Assembly: GCF_900129785.1 (NCBI RefSeq)
Contig: NZ_FSRC01000001.1
Location: 310,001-374,000, forward strand
Length of the DNA stretch: 64,000 bases
Direction: 5' to 3'
Origin: Algoriphagus halophilus
GTDB taxonomy: Bacteria; Bacteroidota; Bacteroidia; Cytophagales; Cyclobacteriaceae
The notes under the pieces are model-generated. The model made no database searches. It was not told where the DNA came from and worked only from the letters and a program-made list of their open reading frames with translations. Positions 9,628-18,855 of this stretch are shown here, one piece after another. The first letter of the stretch is position 1. Each line of letters starts with the position of its first letter. The position numbers were made by a program, and so were the translations under genes.

Positions 9628-10803
9628 TTAATTGGCGACAAGTTGATGGATATGACTTAAATACCATTGAGCTAATTCACTCATTGGGAGACCTTTGGCA
9701 GCTTTGTAGTTCTGATCCTCGATCTTTTTTCTTTCTTCAGGGTTTTCTACCAAATAGGATACTGCATTGGCTAAACTTTCTGCATTGTCTGTTTCAAAAT
9801 AAGCTCCACCATAACCTTCTTCTTCTACCACTCGCTCCAGGTCATCTATTTTGGGTAGTATGCAAGCTCTTCCATAGCTTCCCGCCTGATGCAAAATTCC
9901 CGAACTCCCGGTAGTAGTGGTATAAGGAAATATCACGAATGAACTATCCCAGAAGATTTGGGATACTTTTTCCTCAGGGATATATCCAGTATACTCCACA
10001 TTTGGTAAGTGAGCATATTTGCTTTTTAAGCCATCGATGTATCCTTTCACATTTGGGTTATCGGTACCGGCCACGGTGGAGGTGAATTTCAAGTGAGGGT
10101 ATTTTTGTTGCAAAATTTCCATGGCATCAATCATGACCTCTGCTTTCTTGTAGGTGCCAAATTTTCCAAATGCCATTAAGTTGATTTCCTTGGAGTCTTC
10201 AGGAACATAATTCCGCTCAGGAAGCTCAAAATTCCCATGGGGAAGCAGAATCACGTTTTTCGCTTTGTATTTGTCTTTTAGGATGGTGACATACTGGGAG
10301 ATGGTCACTCCCACCAAATCCGATTTCAGGATGAATTTCGTCAATTGCTCGCCGATCCATAGAAAAAGCTTTCCTTTCAATTTGCTATTTGCCATGCCAA
10401 TCGTCTCCAAGTTCACCGTTTCGGTGATGTTATGAAGAATGGTCACGGAAGGGATGCCAAGCAATTTGCACATCCAAGGAGTCAAGAGACCCAAAGCAGC
10501 TGGGATTTTTCCAGCTCCAAACGTCATGAACTGGAGATTTAAAATCACAGCATCTGGCTGAAGTTCTTTGAGTTTTTTGCGAAGGTTCAAAACCGTAAAC
10601 CAACTGTCGAAATTCCAGCAAGGAATGATTTCCAGACCTTCGGTTGCATAACGTGAATAGTCAGCGTTATCTTCTAGGTTATTGGTAAGGATGTAGATTT
10701 TCTCAATACCATTTTTGCCCAAAAAGCTTCTGGTTAAATGATAACCGTACTCGTTTAAAGTCACTTGACTTGGAGGGTAAGGGGTAATAAATGCTAATTT
10801 CAT
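9628..10803 (-). CDS. glycosyltransferase family 4 (GT-B fold)
   Basis: A 391-residue GT-B enzyme. The N-terminal half begins MKLAFITPYPPSQ, typical for nucleotide-sugar transferases with a glycine- or proline-rich first loop. The C-terminal half shows LMAFGKFGTYKKAEVMIDA (the first strand of the donor domain), VEYTGYIPEEKV, and FPYTTTTGSSGILHQAGSYGRACI, where GT4 enzymes bind the sugar nucleotide with an E-x7-E-like segment. Here the first Glu position is unusual, since the loop reads TTGSSG. It should be cytoplasmic and act on a lipid-linked or protein-linked glycan. It is preceded by the 178-residue gene and followed after 2 bases by gtrA, so it is in the operon. The sugar and acceptor are unknown; GDP-mannose is a fair guess given ManC upstream. 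Confidence 0.88.
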   Translation of the reverse strand: MKLAFITPYPPSQVTLNEYGYHLTRSFLGKNGIEKIYILTNNLEDNADYSRYATEGLEIIPCWNFDSWFTVLNLRKKLKELQPDAVILNLQFMTFGAGKIPAALGLLTPWMCKLLGIPSVTILHNITETVNLETIGMANSKLKGKLFLWIGEQLTKFILKSDLVGVTISQYVTILKDKYKAKNVILLPHGNFELPERNYVPEDSKEINLMAFGKFGTYKKAEVMIDAMEILQQKYPHLKFTSTVAGTDNPNVKGYIDGLKSKYAHLPNVEYTGYIPEEKVSQIFWDSSFVIFPYTTTTGSSGILHQAGSYGRACILPKIDDLERVVEEEGYGGAYFETDNAESLANAVSYLVENPEERKKIEDQNYKAAKGLPMSELAQWYLSHIHQLVAN

Positions 10804-10823
10804 GATTGTATTTTTTAAATTTT

Positions 10824-11360
10824 TTAGTCTATAAATCGGATGGCATCCAGTCTCCAGTTGTCTCCTTGAAATAATAGGCTCAAGGCAATTTTGAAGGTTT
10901 GAGTCTCTGTCGAGCCATCAGGGAATGTTAAGTTGAATTCGGCACTTTGGTCCAGAATATTGCATGAGAGTCCGTCTCTAGACCAGGTTTGTATCTGAAT
11001 GGAATGGCTGATATCTTTTCGTTGGATGGAGCCAGAAATTCCTTCTTGGTAGTTTTTCGCAAGATGTAGGTAGAATCGCTCCGTAAATCGTTCCTTGCTA
11101 GGTTTTGGGTTGGGGTACTGATAAAGCTGATTTAAATGTGCCCAGATCGCAGCATAGTCCTGTTTCAATTTTTCCAATTGCTCCTCTGTAGGAACTTGAG
11201 TAGAAATCACCTCTAGCTCTATGATTGGGTTGGAGTTGGCTGCTAGAGAATCGTACCTAAGAAAATAAGGAATGTCATCATTCTTTTCCTGTAACCTGGC
11301 CATAGAGGCAAGGAGGGTTCCCACGATGATCAAAAAGCCCAAGAATATCCATCTAGTCAT
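10824..11360 (-). CDS. membrane-anchored protein of unknown function
   Basis: A 178-residue protein with one N-terminal hydrophobic segment (residues 4-20) and then a soluble, probably periplasmic domain. I do not recognise the family. The C-terminal half has alternating beta-like segments and ends GDNWRLDAIRFID, a pattern seen in NTF2-like or SnoaL-like folds; that is only an impression. It starts 2 bases after the stop of the lipoprotein gene upstream and ends 20 bases before the GT4 gene, so it belongs to the glycan operon. Confidence 0.7.
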   Translation of the reverse strand: MTRWIFLGFLIIVGTLLASMARLQEKNDDIPYFLRYDSLAANSNPIIELEVISTQVPTEEQLEKLKQDYAAIWAHLNQLYQYPNPKPSKERFTERFYLHLAKNYQEGISGSIQRKDISHSIQIQTWSRDGLSCNILDQSAEFNLTFPDGSTETQTFKIALSLLFQGDNWRLDAIRFID

Positions 11361-11362
11361 GA

Positions 11363-12181
11363 TTAATCGAGCGTTAAGGTTTGAGAAATGATATGGGCAA
11401 TTCTTGCAGTGATACTGCTATTTCCGGTTTCCGAAACCGGAAGAGTAAATTGACTATAAGCATCCTGCACTACTGATTCTATTAGTTTCTTTTCTCCTGC
11501 TTTTTCCAAGGAGAAAATGACGAGCGTTCCATTGGAAACAGTGTTTTCAAATTGATCCAGTAGAGGGCCAGCCTTGATTGTTACCGTTTGGTTAATTGGA
11601 TCTGAGAAATAGGTCAAAGGAATAGTTTTAACTGTTCCTGGGTCCACATAAAAACTGGATACAGCTGTGCTGGTAATTCCTTTAAATGTGCCTGTTTTCG
11701 GAGCTAATTCCAGGTAGTTTTCTTGGAAATACTTGCCTTCCTCCAGTTCTGTCAAATTCCCAGACCCGTCAAAAGCATACAAAATTTGCTGTTGAATCAT
11801 TGATGAATCCGTGTTGACAGTCTTGGGACTTCTCAAATCCTCTAATTGAAATTTAGAAGCCGGGTTTTTAAGATAAATAGGAAAATTAAACTGCTGGGCT
11901 GCTGCCTGAAGTGTGACAAAAGCCGGACCTTCAATTACACCTTCTTTTGAAGTAAGATGAACAGTCAATTGGCTGTTTTGCTGAGTCAATTCAGGGTAGA
12001 TTACTTGAACAGGTGTTTGAACCCAAGCAGTCCAATTTTCTCCCTTAACCTCAAAAGTCAAACTATCTTGGTTGACCACATAGATAGCGCGTGAGTTTAA
12101 AACTATAGGTTGGCTCACAGGTTCTTGTTGACAAGCGAAAAGAACCATAACCAAGAAGAGGATATAAGATGTTCTTCTCAT
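11363..12181 (-). CDS. lipoprotein of unknown function in the glycan operon
   Basis: The ATG at 12181 begins a clear lipoprotein signal (MRRTSYILFLVMVLFACQQ, Cys at residue 17) and overlaps the stop of the upstream gene as ATGA, so it is the better start than the longer frame from 12211. The 272-residue product is otherwise a beta-rich periplasmic protein with no motif I recognise. Segments such as TVTIKAGPLLDQFENTVSNGTLVIF look like an Ig-like or invasin-like repeat (DQFENTVSNGTLV is typical of bacterial Ig-like domains). The end of the protein forms another beta domain. It is likely anchored in the outer membrane and may be a partner of the large membrane protein encoded just upstream. Confidence 0.78.
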   Translation of the reverse strand: MRRTSYILFLVMVLFACQQEPVSQPIVLNSRAIYVVNQDSLTFEVKGENWTAWVQTPVQVIYPELTQQNSQLTVHLTSKEGVIEGPAFVTLQAAAQQFNFPIYLKNPASKFQLEDLRSPKTVNTDSSMIQQQILYAFDGSGNLTELEEGKYFQENYLELAPKTGTFKGITSTAVSSFYVDPGTVKTIPLTYFSDPINQTVTIKAGPLLDQFENTVSNGTLVIFSLEKAGEKKLIESVVQDAYSQFTLPVSETGNSSITARIAHIISQTLTLD

Positions 12182-15100
12182 TGTAAGTAGATTTCTTGGG
12201 ACAAAAAGCAATGCGGCAAGAAGCTGATGCTTTCTTTGGATGTAGGTTGGTTTTCAAGCAATTGACGGTCTTGACCATTTATTTTTAACTGAATTGGGAT
12301 CTGGTTTAAGACGTTTGATTTACTTGCAATTTTTTGGAAAGGAATCTCAAAAGAAGCTTCCAGCCCACTTCGGATAGATTTTGGATAAGTCCAAAGATCC
12401 ACTTGTACAATTCTACCTAGAGAATCCTTTTCCGAAATCAAAACTCCTGGAATAGTGATTTCCCCGGTAAATGGATTTTTCATGGAAGCTTCAAAAAGTG
12501 TGTTTTGAGAGCCATCACTTAAGACCCTGTAGGTAAGTTCTCCTCCCCGGATATAGCCACGCTCACTGATGTCAGTTTCCAATTCCAATGAAATGGATTT
12601 GATTTTTGCATCTCCTGATAGCGCTTGTAAACCCAAAGGGATCTCAAACCAAGTGGAAGCTTTTGGAGCCAAGTTGTAATGGATTTTCCGTTGTGGGAAA
12701 AAGCTGGCTATGCTGTCATTTTCAAAGGTGAGTATGGCTTTCAATGCGAGCGTAACCGGAATGTTGTCCGCATTGATCAATTCTCCAGTGAGGTTCAATT
12801 CTTCGCCCACCTGAACCAGGTTTGCTTGATAAAAACCTGCAAATGGTTTTTTGATCCGATCGTCTTTGACAGTTGGAAAACTGCTGACCACGCGTTTCCC
12901 CATTTTTTTAAAGAGGGTATAGGTATAGGTGATCACCTGCTCTTCCGGAATTTCCAGTTCAAACTGTGGGGGAAGGATGAACCATTTGTTTTCAATCTTT
13001 TCCAGGTTCATTTCTTCCTCCTTTTCTCTTGGACCCAATGAAGTTCTCCACGTGCTATGAATCCTCATTTTTGCCGAATTCTCCTCCAGCTTCAAAGTGT
13101 CGATCTCCAAATGATCCAGTTTGGCAAAAGAAGGTAGAAGACCTCCGTCACTTACTGATTTTTCAAGTAGATATTGGTCTAAACTATAGGCGGGTCCAGG
13201 TTTGAAAAACTGGAATGCGTCCTCAAATCGCTGGAAATCCAAATGGTTAAAATGAGAGTATATGGTGGTTGCTGGGTCTTTTTGCTCATCGATTAACAGC
13301 AATTCGTAGATCTGATAGATCAAAAAGCTGCTGAAGAGGATAAATGGAATCCAGGCAGAAGTATGAATAATCGTTTTGGGATAGATGGAAACTTCTTCCT
13401 CTGCGATCAATTCATTTTGGGTTTTTTTGAAGTAGAACAAATAGACCAAAGTTAATCCCATTGCCACGATTAGGGTGCTGACAGGTAGTATTCCCCATAG
13501 TTTTTTCAGCATTGGATTTAACTCCGTTGGTTTGATGGGTTGGATGGTGGAAATATTTCCCTTTTCCCAAACCATGATTCCGTTTTCCAATCGGATGGTG
13601 CGATTCCATCCTGAATAAAAAAGCAGCGGATCATAGTAGCGATCATTGCTGAACACATATTTGAGTTGGTATTTTTCCGCCAGGGTAAGGAAATCATTCA
13701 AGGAAGCCATTCCATCTTCCATCAGGTATTTGGCATTTTCCAATCGCTCTACAGCCCGGGAAGTCATTTCAGGAAGTCTTCTTGCAGAGTGGTAATTGCC
13801 ATCGATTGTCGCAGCCAGGGTATTGGATGAAAGCCAGGCCATTTGGTCACCAAAACCTAGAGTCAGGTATCTCCAACGCATGTGGTCATCCCGGTTCAAG
13901 AAGTTGATGATAGGCTCGATTTCAACTGCTTTAGGTTGCAAAGGGCGGAAACTTGCCAAGTGGAAGATATAAATGATAAAGAGTAAGTAAGAAAATCCAC
14001 TCAATCCAGAAATCAGGAAATGGGAAGTTTCTCCATATTTTCCAGTCCAATAATTTTTGATGGATCCTCCGATGAAGGAAACCAAAAAATGGCTGATGTA
14101 AGGAATCGCAATGATGGATGCCCAGAAACCGAATCGATCCAAGGTCAGGATATTGAAGGCATTTTCTCCTAAAAGCATTTTCGGCAAAGGAGTGGTGCCG
14201 CCGCTACCCAATAGCAAACAGGCAAAGAAGGAAACTGCCCAGCCCAAATGTCTTTTCTTTTTGGTGATCAAGAAAGAAATCGCAGGTAAAAGCGCGAAGA
14301 TCAATAACAAAGGAATGATGTAAAATACCAATCCGGAGCTAGTTTCTTCTAGAAAATTGTCTCTTGATCCATGAGGTATAGAGACCTGTGTAATTGGGTC
14401 TGTGCGGCTCCAATACCAGTAAGGGAAGATTAAGGCAATGGCCAAGAAAATGGTGGAGAATCCAAAAAAGAGGATCTCTTTCTTTTTCTTCCAAGCAAGA
14501 ACCAAAAGCTCTGGAATGAATTTTCCGAATAGACTTTTTTTGCCCAATTCAGGATTGCCATCTACCAACGCCATCAGCATTGCTGGAGCGATGAAAAAAA
14601 CCATTCCGAAGATGGCAGTCACATGGTGAGAGCTTACAGTTACCGCAATAAATGCAAGTGCCATGATCAAATACCTCCAGTCTGAAGTTTTGAGGTATTG
14701 GTACAGGAAAGGAAGTGCATTCAACAAAAAGGCAAGACCGGTGAGGGTAGGCACTTGCCCGTACACGTGAAGAGTTTCTACCAAAGAGCTCAACACCACC
14801 GCCAAGATTGCCGCTACTCCCGCGGTCTGTTTGGAGTAAAACATCTTGGTAAATCTATATACCCCAAGAATCAACGCTTCGAAGATGGTGATGGCATAGA
14901 TGGCGAAAGCGATTTTTAGCGGAAAGATTTTACTGATCAGCGCAATCAACTGATGTACCAAAGGTGGATAGCTGATGGTCAGAAAACCAGTGTACCAACG
15001 GTATTCCCAAGGCTCAAACCAGAATCTGGAATAATGATCCGCAAAAAACATATGTACATACGCATCATAAGTTTGCGGCAAAGTGAAATACACAATGATA

Positions 15101-15189
15101 CCATGAGTCAGGAGCCCTAAGGATAAGGCTACCAAAAGAAGCCTTTTCCCTAGAAATTCACTCCAAAGCATGTGATCTTGATTTTTCAC
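12178..15189 (-). CDS. large multi-pass membrane protein (6-pyruvoyl-tetrahydropterin-synthase-related / GT-C-like)
   Basis: A 1003-residue protein with about 10-13 membrane helices in the first 470 residues and one or two more near residues 530-640, followed by a 350-residue soluble C-terminal region rich in beta strands. The N-terminus (THGIIVYFTLPQTYDAYVHMFFADHYSRFWFEPWEYRWYTGF) has the acidic loop after helix 1 and the tyrosine- and tryptophan-rich following segment seen in the membrane family labelled 6-pyruvoyl-tetrahydropterin-synthase-related (PF10131) and in GT-C enzymes generally. The PTPS label is historical and not a claim of pterin synthesis. A role in moving a sugar from a polyprenyl carrier to a periplasmic acceptor is likely. 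It overlaps the lipoprotein gene downstream by ATGA, and manC is 17 bases upstream. Confidence 0.8.
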   Translation of the reverse strand: MKNQDHMLWSEFLGKRLLLVALSLGLLTHGIIVYFTLPQTYDAYVHMFFADHYSRFWFEPWEYRWYTGFLTISYPPLVHQLIALISKIFPLKIAFAIYAITIFEALILGVYRFTKMFYSKQTAGVAAILAVVLSSLVETLHVYGQVPTLTGLAFLLNALPFLYQYLKTSDWRYLIMALAFIAVTVSSHHVTAIFGMVFFIAPAMLMALVDGNPELGKKSLFGKFIPELLVLAWKKKKEILFFGFSTIFLAIALIFPYWYWSRTDPITQVSIPHGSRDNFLEETSSGLVFYIIPLLLIFALLPAISFLITKKKRHLGWAVSFFACLLLGSGGTTPLPKMLLGENAFNILTLDRFGFWASIIAIPYISHFLVSFIGGSIKNYWTGKYGETSHFLISGLSGFSYLLFIIYIFHLASFRPLQPKAVEIEPIINFLNRDDHMRWRYLTLGFGDQMAWLSSNTLAATIDGNYHSARRLPEMTSRAVERLENAKYLMEDGMASLNDFLTLAEKYQLKYVFSNDRYYDPLLFYSGWNRTIRLENGIMVWEKGNISTIQPIKPTELNPMLKKLWGILPVSTLIVAMGLTLVYLFYFKKTQNELIAEEEVSIYPKTIIHTSAWIPFILFSSFLIYQIYELLLIDEQKDPATTIYSHFNHLDFQRFEDAFQFFKPGPAYSLDQYLLEKSVSDGGLLPSFAKLDHLEIDTLKLEENSAKMRIHSTWRTSLGPREKEEEMNLEKIENKWFILPPQFELEIPEEQVITYTYTLFKKMGKRVVSSFPTVKDDRIKKPFAGFYQANLVQVGEELNLTGELINADNIPVTLALKAILTFENDSIASFFPQRKIHYNLAPKASTWFEIPLGLQALSGDAKIKSISLELETDISERGYIRGGELTYRVLSDGSQNTLFEASMKNPFTGEITIPGVLISEKDSLGRIVQVDLWTYPKSIRSGLEASFEIPFQKIASKSNVLNQIPIQLKINGQDRQLLENQPTSKESISFLPHCFLSQEIYLQ

Positions 15190-15206
15190 TTTTTAAATCG
15201 GTTTGA

Positions 15207-16292
15207 TTAGATGTATAAAACTCCTTTGACTTCTTTCACCTTGGCTACGTATTCTTTGATCTGCTGCTCATTTTCTTTCTTGCAGATCAGAAGTGCTTCC
15301 GGCGTATTCACAATGATCAGGTCTTCCAAACCTCCAATCACCATTAGTTTTTGTTCGTTGGAATGTACCAAGCAACCTTTACTGTCTACCAGAATGGTGC
15401 TTTTGCTATTACTGGCGTTCATTTCTTCGTCTTTTTGGAAATTGTCGTAGGCGCTGTTCCAAGTGCCCAAGTCATTCCAAGTGAAGTCAGATGGAATCAA
15501 AAACACATTGTTGGCTTTTTCCATGATCGCATAATCAATGGAAGTGGAAGGGCATTTTTCGTAAATTTCAAGGATTGCATCAGCTTCTTTTGGGGTGTTC
15601 AGATCAGCATTTTTCTCTTGAAATAAATCGTACATAAATTGGAAATGCTCCCAAAAAGCACCCACGATATCCTCTGCTTTCCAGATGAAGATTCCAGAGT
15701 TCCACAAGTAATTGCCTTCAGAAAGAAATTCCTTAGCAGTAGCTAAATCTGGTTTTTCTGTAAATCTGTTGACTTTGAAAACTCCGGATTCGCTCTTTTC
15801 TTGATCAAATTGAATATAGCCATAGCCAGTGTTGGGATGATTAGGTTTGATGCCTAGCGTCACAAATGCAAAATGATTGGCCGTGTAATCCAACGCTTTT
15901 TTGCAGGTTTCGGTAAACAGCTCCAAATCACCGATCAAGTGGTCACTAGGAGCCACGATCATATTGGCATTGGGATTCATTTTCTTCAGCTTGAAGGAAA
16001 TGTAAGCCACACAGGCAGCTGTGTTTTTTCTTTCAGGTTCCGCTACGATGTTCTCTTCTGGCAACTGAGGAAGTTGCGCTTTTACGATTTCAACATACTC
16101 GGCTGAAGTAACCACAAAAATGTTTTCTTCAGGGATGAACGTAGAAAAGCGGTCATAGGTGGATTGGATCAAGGTTCTCCCTGTGTTTAGAATGTCCAAA
16201 AACTGCTTCGGATAGCTGGTTTTACTCATTGGCCAGAATCTGCTTCCGACTCCTCCTGCCATGATGGCTACGTAGTTATTTTGATTTTTCAT
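15207..16292 (-). CDS. manC: mannose-1-phosphate guanylyltransferase (short form)
   Basis: A 361-residue nucleotidyltransferase. The signature loop AIMAGGVGSRFWPMSKTSYPKQFLDI (residues 9-34) binds GTP, with the conserved Arg and Lys. Further family blocks are NIVAEPERKNTAACVAY, MIVAPSDHLI, NTGYGYIQ, FTEKPDLATAKEFL, YLWNSGIFIWKAEDI and PSTSIDYAIMEKA. It makes GDP-mannose from mannose-1-phosphate and GTP in the cytoplasm. It lacks the C-terminal phosphomannose isomerase cupin of long ManC/AlgA proteins, as is normal in Bacteroidota. It sits second in the leftward glycan operon, so mannose or a GDP-mannose-derived sugar (fucose, rhamnose) is probably a component of the glycan made here. Confidence 0.95.
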   Translation of the reverse strand: MKNQNNYVAIMAGGVGSRFWPMSKTSYPKQFLDILNTGRTLIQSTYDRFSTFIPEENIFVVTSAEYVEIVKAQLPQLPEENIVAEPERKNTAACVAYISFKLKKMNPNANMIVAPSDHLIGDLELFTETCKKALDYTANHFAFVTLGIKPNHPNTGYGYIQFDQEKSESGVFKVNRFTEKPDLATAKEFLSEGNYLWNSGIFIWKAEDIVGAFWEHFQFMYDLFQEKNADLNTPKEADAILEIYEKCPSTSIDYAIMEKANNVFLIPSDFTWNDLGTWNSAYDNFQKDEEMNASNSKSTILVDSKGCLVHSNEQKLMVIGGLEDLIIVNTPEALLICKKENEQQIKEYVAKVKEVKGVLYI

Positions 16293-16307
16293 GGGTTGTG
16301 TGATTTA

Positions 16308-17186
16308 TTAATTGGATGATAAAGCAACTTTCAACTGTTTGTTAGTCAGGATGCTCTTTGGTTTTCTTTTGACTTGGTAGTGATAATAGAGACCTAGTAA
16401 TTGTAATGGTATTTTGATGGTGTCTTTCAGTTTCAATCTGGAATCTCCAATCTCAGACCACTGAAGTAGGGGGTATTCCAATACTCCTTTTTGAAGGGTG
16501 GTTTTTCCGAACTTTTGCTGAAGTCTCAAAAAGATCTCTACATCGAAAAGCCAAGGAGTTTCAAACTGGTTTTTGAATAAAAAGGGTACCAGGTTTCGTT
16601 GGAAGATTTTAGCTCCACACTGAGTGTCTTGGAAGTTTGCCCGTAGGATGGATTTGATGATTTTTTTGATCATGTTACTTACAAATGATCTGCTGTCATC
16701 CCGATTGATATCTGCACCCAATCGCTGGATTCTACTTCCCACAATGGCGCCATACTTTGGATGAGCCTCTTTGTATTTAGCCATTTGTAACCATTCATCA
16801 GGATGTGTGGCTAGATCAGCATCTAGAAAACCGATCAACTTGGAGTCATAATTTTTGTGAACAAACAACATCCCCTGTCTCACTGCTTCAGATTTACCAG
16901 CGTTTTGGGGCATGTCAAAAACCACAATATTACTGGGACTATCGGTCTGGATTCCTCTAAGTACTGCCAGCGTTCTGTCTTTACTTCCATCATTCACCAA
17001 GCAGAGTAAAACCTCTGGATGCTTTTGGGCAAAGGTTTTGAACTCCTGATAGGCAAACCTTTTTTCTTCATTGTAGCAAGGAACTACAATTGCATATTGG
17101 TGCTGAATCTCTGGTTCATAATTCAATGCACTTTGGAGCATTTCGGTGATCTCATTTTTTTGTATTTGATTCTGTGAAGTCTTCAT
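16308..17186 (-). CDS. glycosyltransferase family 2, DPM1/polyprenyl-phosphate-hexose synthase type
   Basis: From ATG 17186 the protein has 292 residues. A longer frame from 17213 adds nine residues without support. It has YAIVVPCYNEEKRF near residue 32, LVNDGSKDRTL, a DxD motif in GFLDADLATHPDE (metal and sugar nucleotide binding) and FQDTQCGAKIFQR near residue 185, all hallmarks of the DPM1-like branch of GT2. These enzymes load a hexose on to undecaprenyl or dolichyl phosphate at the cytoplasmic face. It is the first gene of the operon. The GtrA protein at its other end would be the natural flippase partner. The upstream region (17187-17362) is shared with a divergent response regulator and contains a palindrome pair. 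Confidence 0.88.
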   Translation of the reverse strand: MKTSQNQIQKNEITEMLQSALNYEPEIQHQYAIVVPCYNEEKRFAYQEFKTFAQKHPEVLLCLVNDGSKDRTLAVLRGIQTDSPSNIVVFDMPQNAGKSEAVRQGMLFVHKNYDSKLIGFLDADLATHPDEWLQMAKYKEAHPKYGAIVGSRIQRLGADINRDDSRSFVSNMIKKIIKSILRANFQDTQCGAKIFQRNLVPFLFKNQFETPWLFDVEIFLRLQQKFGKTTLQKGVLEYPLLQWSEIGDSRLKLKDTIKIPLQLLGLYYHYQVKRKPKSILTNKQLKVALSSN

Positions 17187-17285
17187 CCTTGTTGTTTTTC
17201 GGTGTGCCAACAATTATTCAAACCTTAAACCAAAATATTAAAATACTGATAATCAATAGTTTGATTAGTTCTATAAAGTTTGTTT

Positions 17286-17319
17286 TTCCAGAAAATGGAA
17301 TAAATTCCAAAAATTGTAT
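17286..17319. promoter_or_regulatory. paired palindromic operator, TTCC-N7-GGAA type (site A)
   Basis: TTCCAGAAAATGGAA at 17286-17300 is followed 19 bases later by TTCCAAAAATTGTAT at 17305-17319, whose right half is degraded. It lies between the divergent GT2 operon and the NtrC-type regulator gene and could serve either. On the minus strand, 53 bases toward the operon, is TTGGTTTAAGGTTTGA (17233 down to 17218). That has the GG-N10-G spacing of a sigma54 promoter but A instead of C at the -12 position. Confidence 0.6.
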
Positions 17320-17362
17320 TCTTTCTAAACCTTTTTGTAACTTATAGGACTATTGAAATGCT

Positions 17363-18715
17363 ATGAGCCAGTTTAAAATATTTATCGTAGAGGATGATCC
17401 CTGGTATGGACAGATTCTGGAGTATCACCTAGGCTTGAACCCAGATTATGAGGTACATCTTTTTTCCACCGCAAAGGCTTGTTTATTGAAGCTTCAGGAA
17501 AAGCCTGATTTGATTACGGTCGATTTTTCGTTGCCCGATATGCCCGGAGATAAACTGTTTCAAAAAATCAAAGAGTTTAACCCTACGATTCCAGTTGTGG
17601 TGATTAGTTCTCAAGAAGATATCAGTGTGGCGGTAGGCTTGTTAAAAGCTGGGGTGAGCGATTATTTGGTAAAAGATGATGCAACAAAAGATTTGCTTTG
17701 GAACAGTGTCATCAAGATCAGGGAAAATCAATCCTTAAAGAAAGAGGTAGAGACTTTAAAAGAGGAGTTGGGTCAGAGGTATACTTTTGAAAAGACCATT
17801 TTGGGAAATAGTCCTGTGTTGAAGGGTGTTTTTACTCTGATTGAAAAAGCAGTTAAGACCAATATTAATGTTTCAATTACAGGAGAAACAGGAACCGGAA
17901 AAGAAGTGGTGGCCAAAGCCATTCATTATAATAGTGATCGGAAAAAGAAAAGCTTTGTGGCAGTCAATATGGCTGCAATTCCAAAAGACCTGATAGAAAG
18001 TGAACTATTTGGATATGAAAAGGGGGCCTTTACGGGAGCAGTAAGCCGGAAAACCGGAAAGTTTGAAGAGGCAATAGGGGGAACCATCTTTTTGGATGAA
18101 ATCGCAGAGATGGATTTGAACCTCCAATCGAAATTGCTTCGAGTACTTCAGGAGCGAGAGCTTACTAGAGTGGGAGGGAATGAGGCAGTAAAATTGGATG
18201 TTAGAGTAATCACGGCTACGCATAAAAATTTATCCGAAGAAGTCAGAAAGGGGAATTTTCGGGAAGATCTATTTTTTAGAGTGATGGGCTTGCCGATTGA
18301 GCTTCCTCCGTTACGGGACAGAGGGTCTGATGTACTGATTTTGGCGAAGCATTTCATCGATGATTTTGTTAAAACCAATAAATTATCCTCACTTTCTTTA
18401 GCAGCTGATGCCAAGGATAAGCTTTTGAAATATCCTTTTCCAGGCAATATCCGGGAACTAAAAGCGGTGATTGAGTTGGCAGCGGTCATGGCTGAGGGGC
18501 AAGAAATCAAAGCCAAGGACATCAGCTTCTTTTCTCTTCAAGAGGAAAATATGTTCTTGATGGAGAATAAGACTTTGAGGCAGCATACCTGCGATATCAT
18601 CAATCATTACCTGAAAAAGCATCAGGGGGATGTCATAGAAACAGCCAAAGCATTGGATATTGGAAAAAGCACCATTTATAAAATGATCCAGGAGGGAGAG
18701 GTTAATCCCGAATGA
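17363..18715 (+). CDS. NtrC-family sigma54-activating response regulator
   Basis: A 450-residue protein with three domains. A receiver covers residues 1-120 (acidic pair DD11-12, phospho-acceptor D54 in VDFSLPD, conserved K104 in YLVKDD). A sigma54-interacting AAA+ domain covers about 145-385, with Walker A GETGTGKE at 174-181, an intact GAFTGA loop at 221-226 that contacts sigma54, and Walker B FLDE at 243-246. A Fis-type helix-turn-helix lies at the C-terminus (DVIETAKALDIGKSTIYKM). It should activate sigma54-RNA polymerase when phosphorylated, very likely by the hybrid kinase at 19395-23477. Its gene is bracketed by palindrome pairs A and B, which may be its own binding sites. The ATG at 17363 gives a complete receiver domain. 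Confidence 0.94.
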   Translation: MSQFKIFIVEDDPWYGQILEYHLGLNPDYEVHLFSTAKACLLKLQEKPDLITVDFSLPDMPGDKLFQKIKEFNPTIPVVVISSQEDISVAVGLLKAGVSDYLVKDDATKDLLWNSVIKIRENQSLKKEVETLKEELGQRYTFEKTILGNSPVLKGVFTLIEKAVKTNINVSITGETGTGKEVVAKAIHYNSDRKKKSFVAVNMAAIPKDLIESELFGYEKGAFTGAVSRKTGKFEEAIGGTIFLDEIAEMDLNLQSKLLRVLQERELTRVGGNEAVKLDVRVITATHKNLSEEVRKGNFREDLFFRVMGLPIELPPLRDRGSDVLILAKHFIDDFVKTNKLSSLSLAADAKDKLLKYPFPGNIRELKAVIELAAVMAEGQEIKAKDISFFSLQEENMFLMENKTLRQHTCDIINHYLKKHQGDVIETAKALDIGKSTIYKMIQEGEVNPE

Positions 18716-18750
18716 TTCCAGAATCTGGAAAAAAATTCCAAAAAACGGAA
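18716..18750 (+). promoter_or_regulatory. paired palindromic operator, TTCC-N7-GGAA type (site B)
   Basis: TTCCAGAATCTGGAA at 18716-18730 and TTCCAAAAAACGGAA at 18736-18750 start 20 bases apart, that is, about two helical turns. They begin right after the stop codon of the NtrC-type gene and 106 bases before the H-NOX start. A TTGGCTTGGTTTTTCT element at 18811 is a weak -24-like match 60 bases downstream. Confidence 0.65.
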
Positions 18751-18855
18751 AATTAAAATACTTTTTAGTTTAAAACAGGTTCATATGAACTCCTGGTAAG
18801 GCTTCATGAATTGGCTTGGTTTTTCTACAGTATGTGCCTATAAAATTGTTAAACT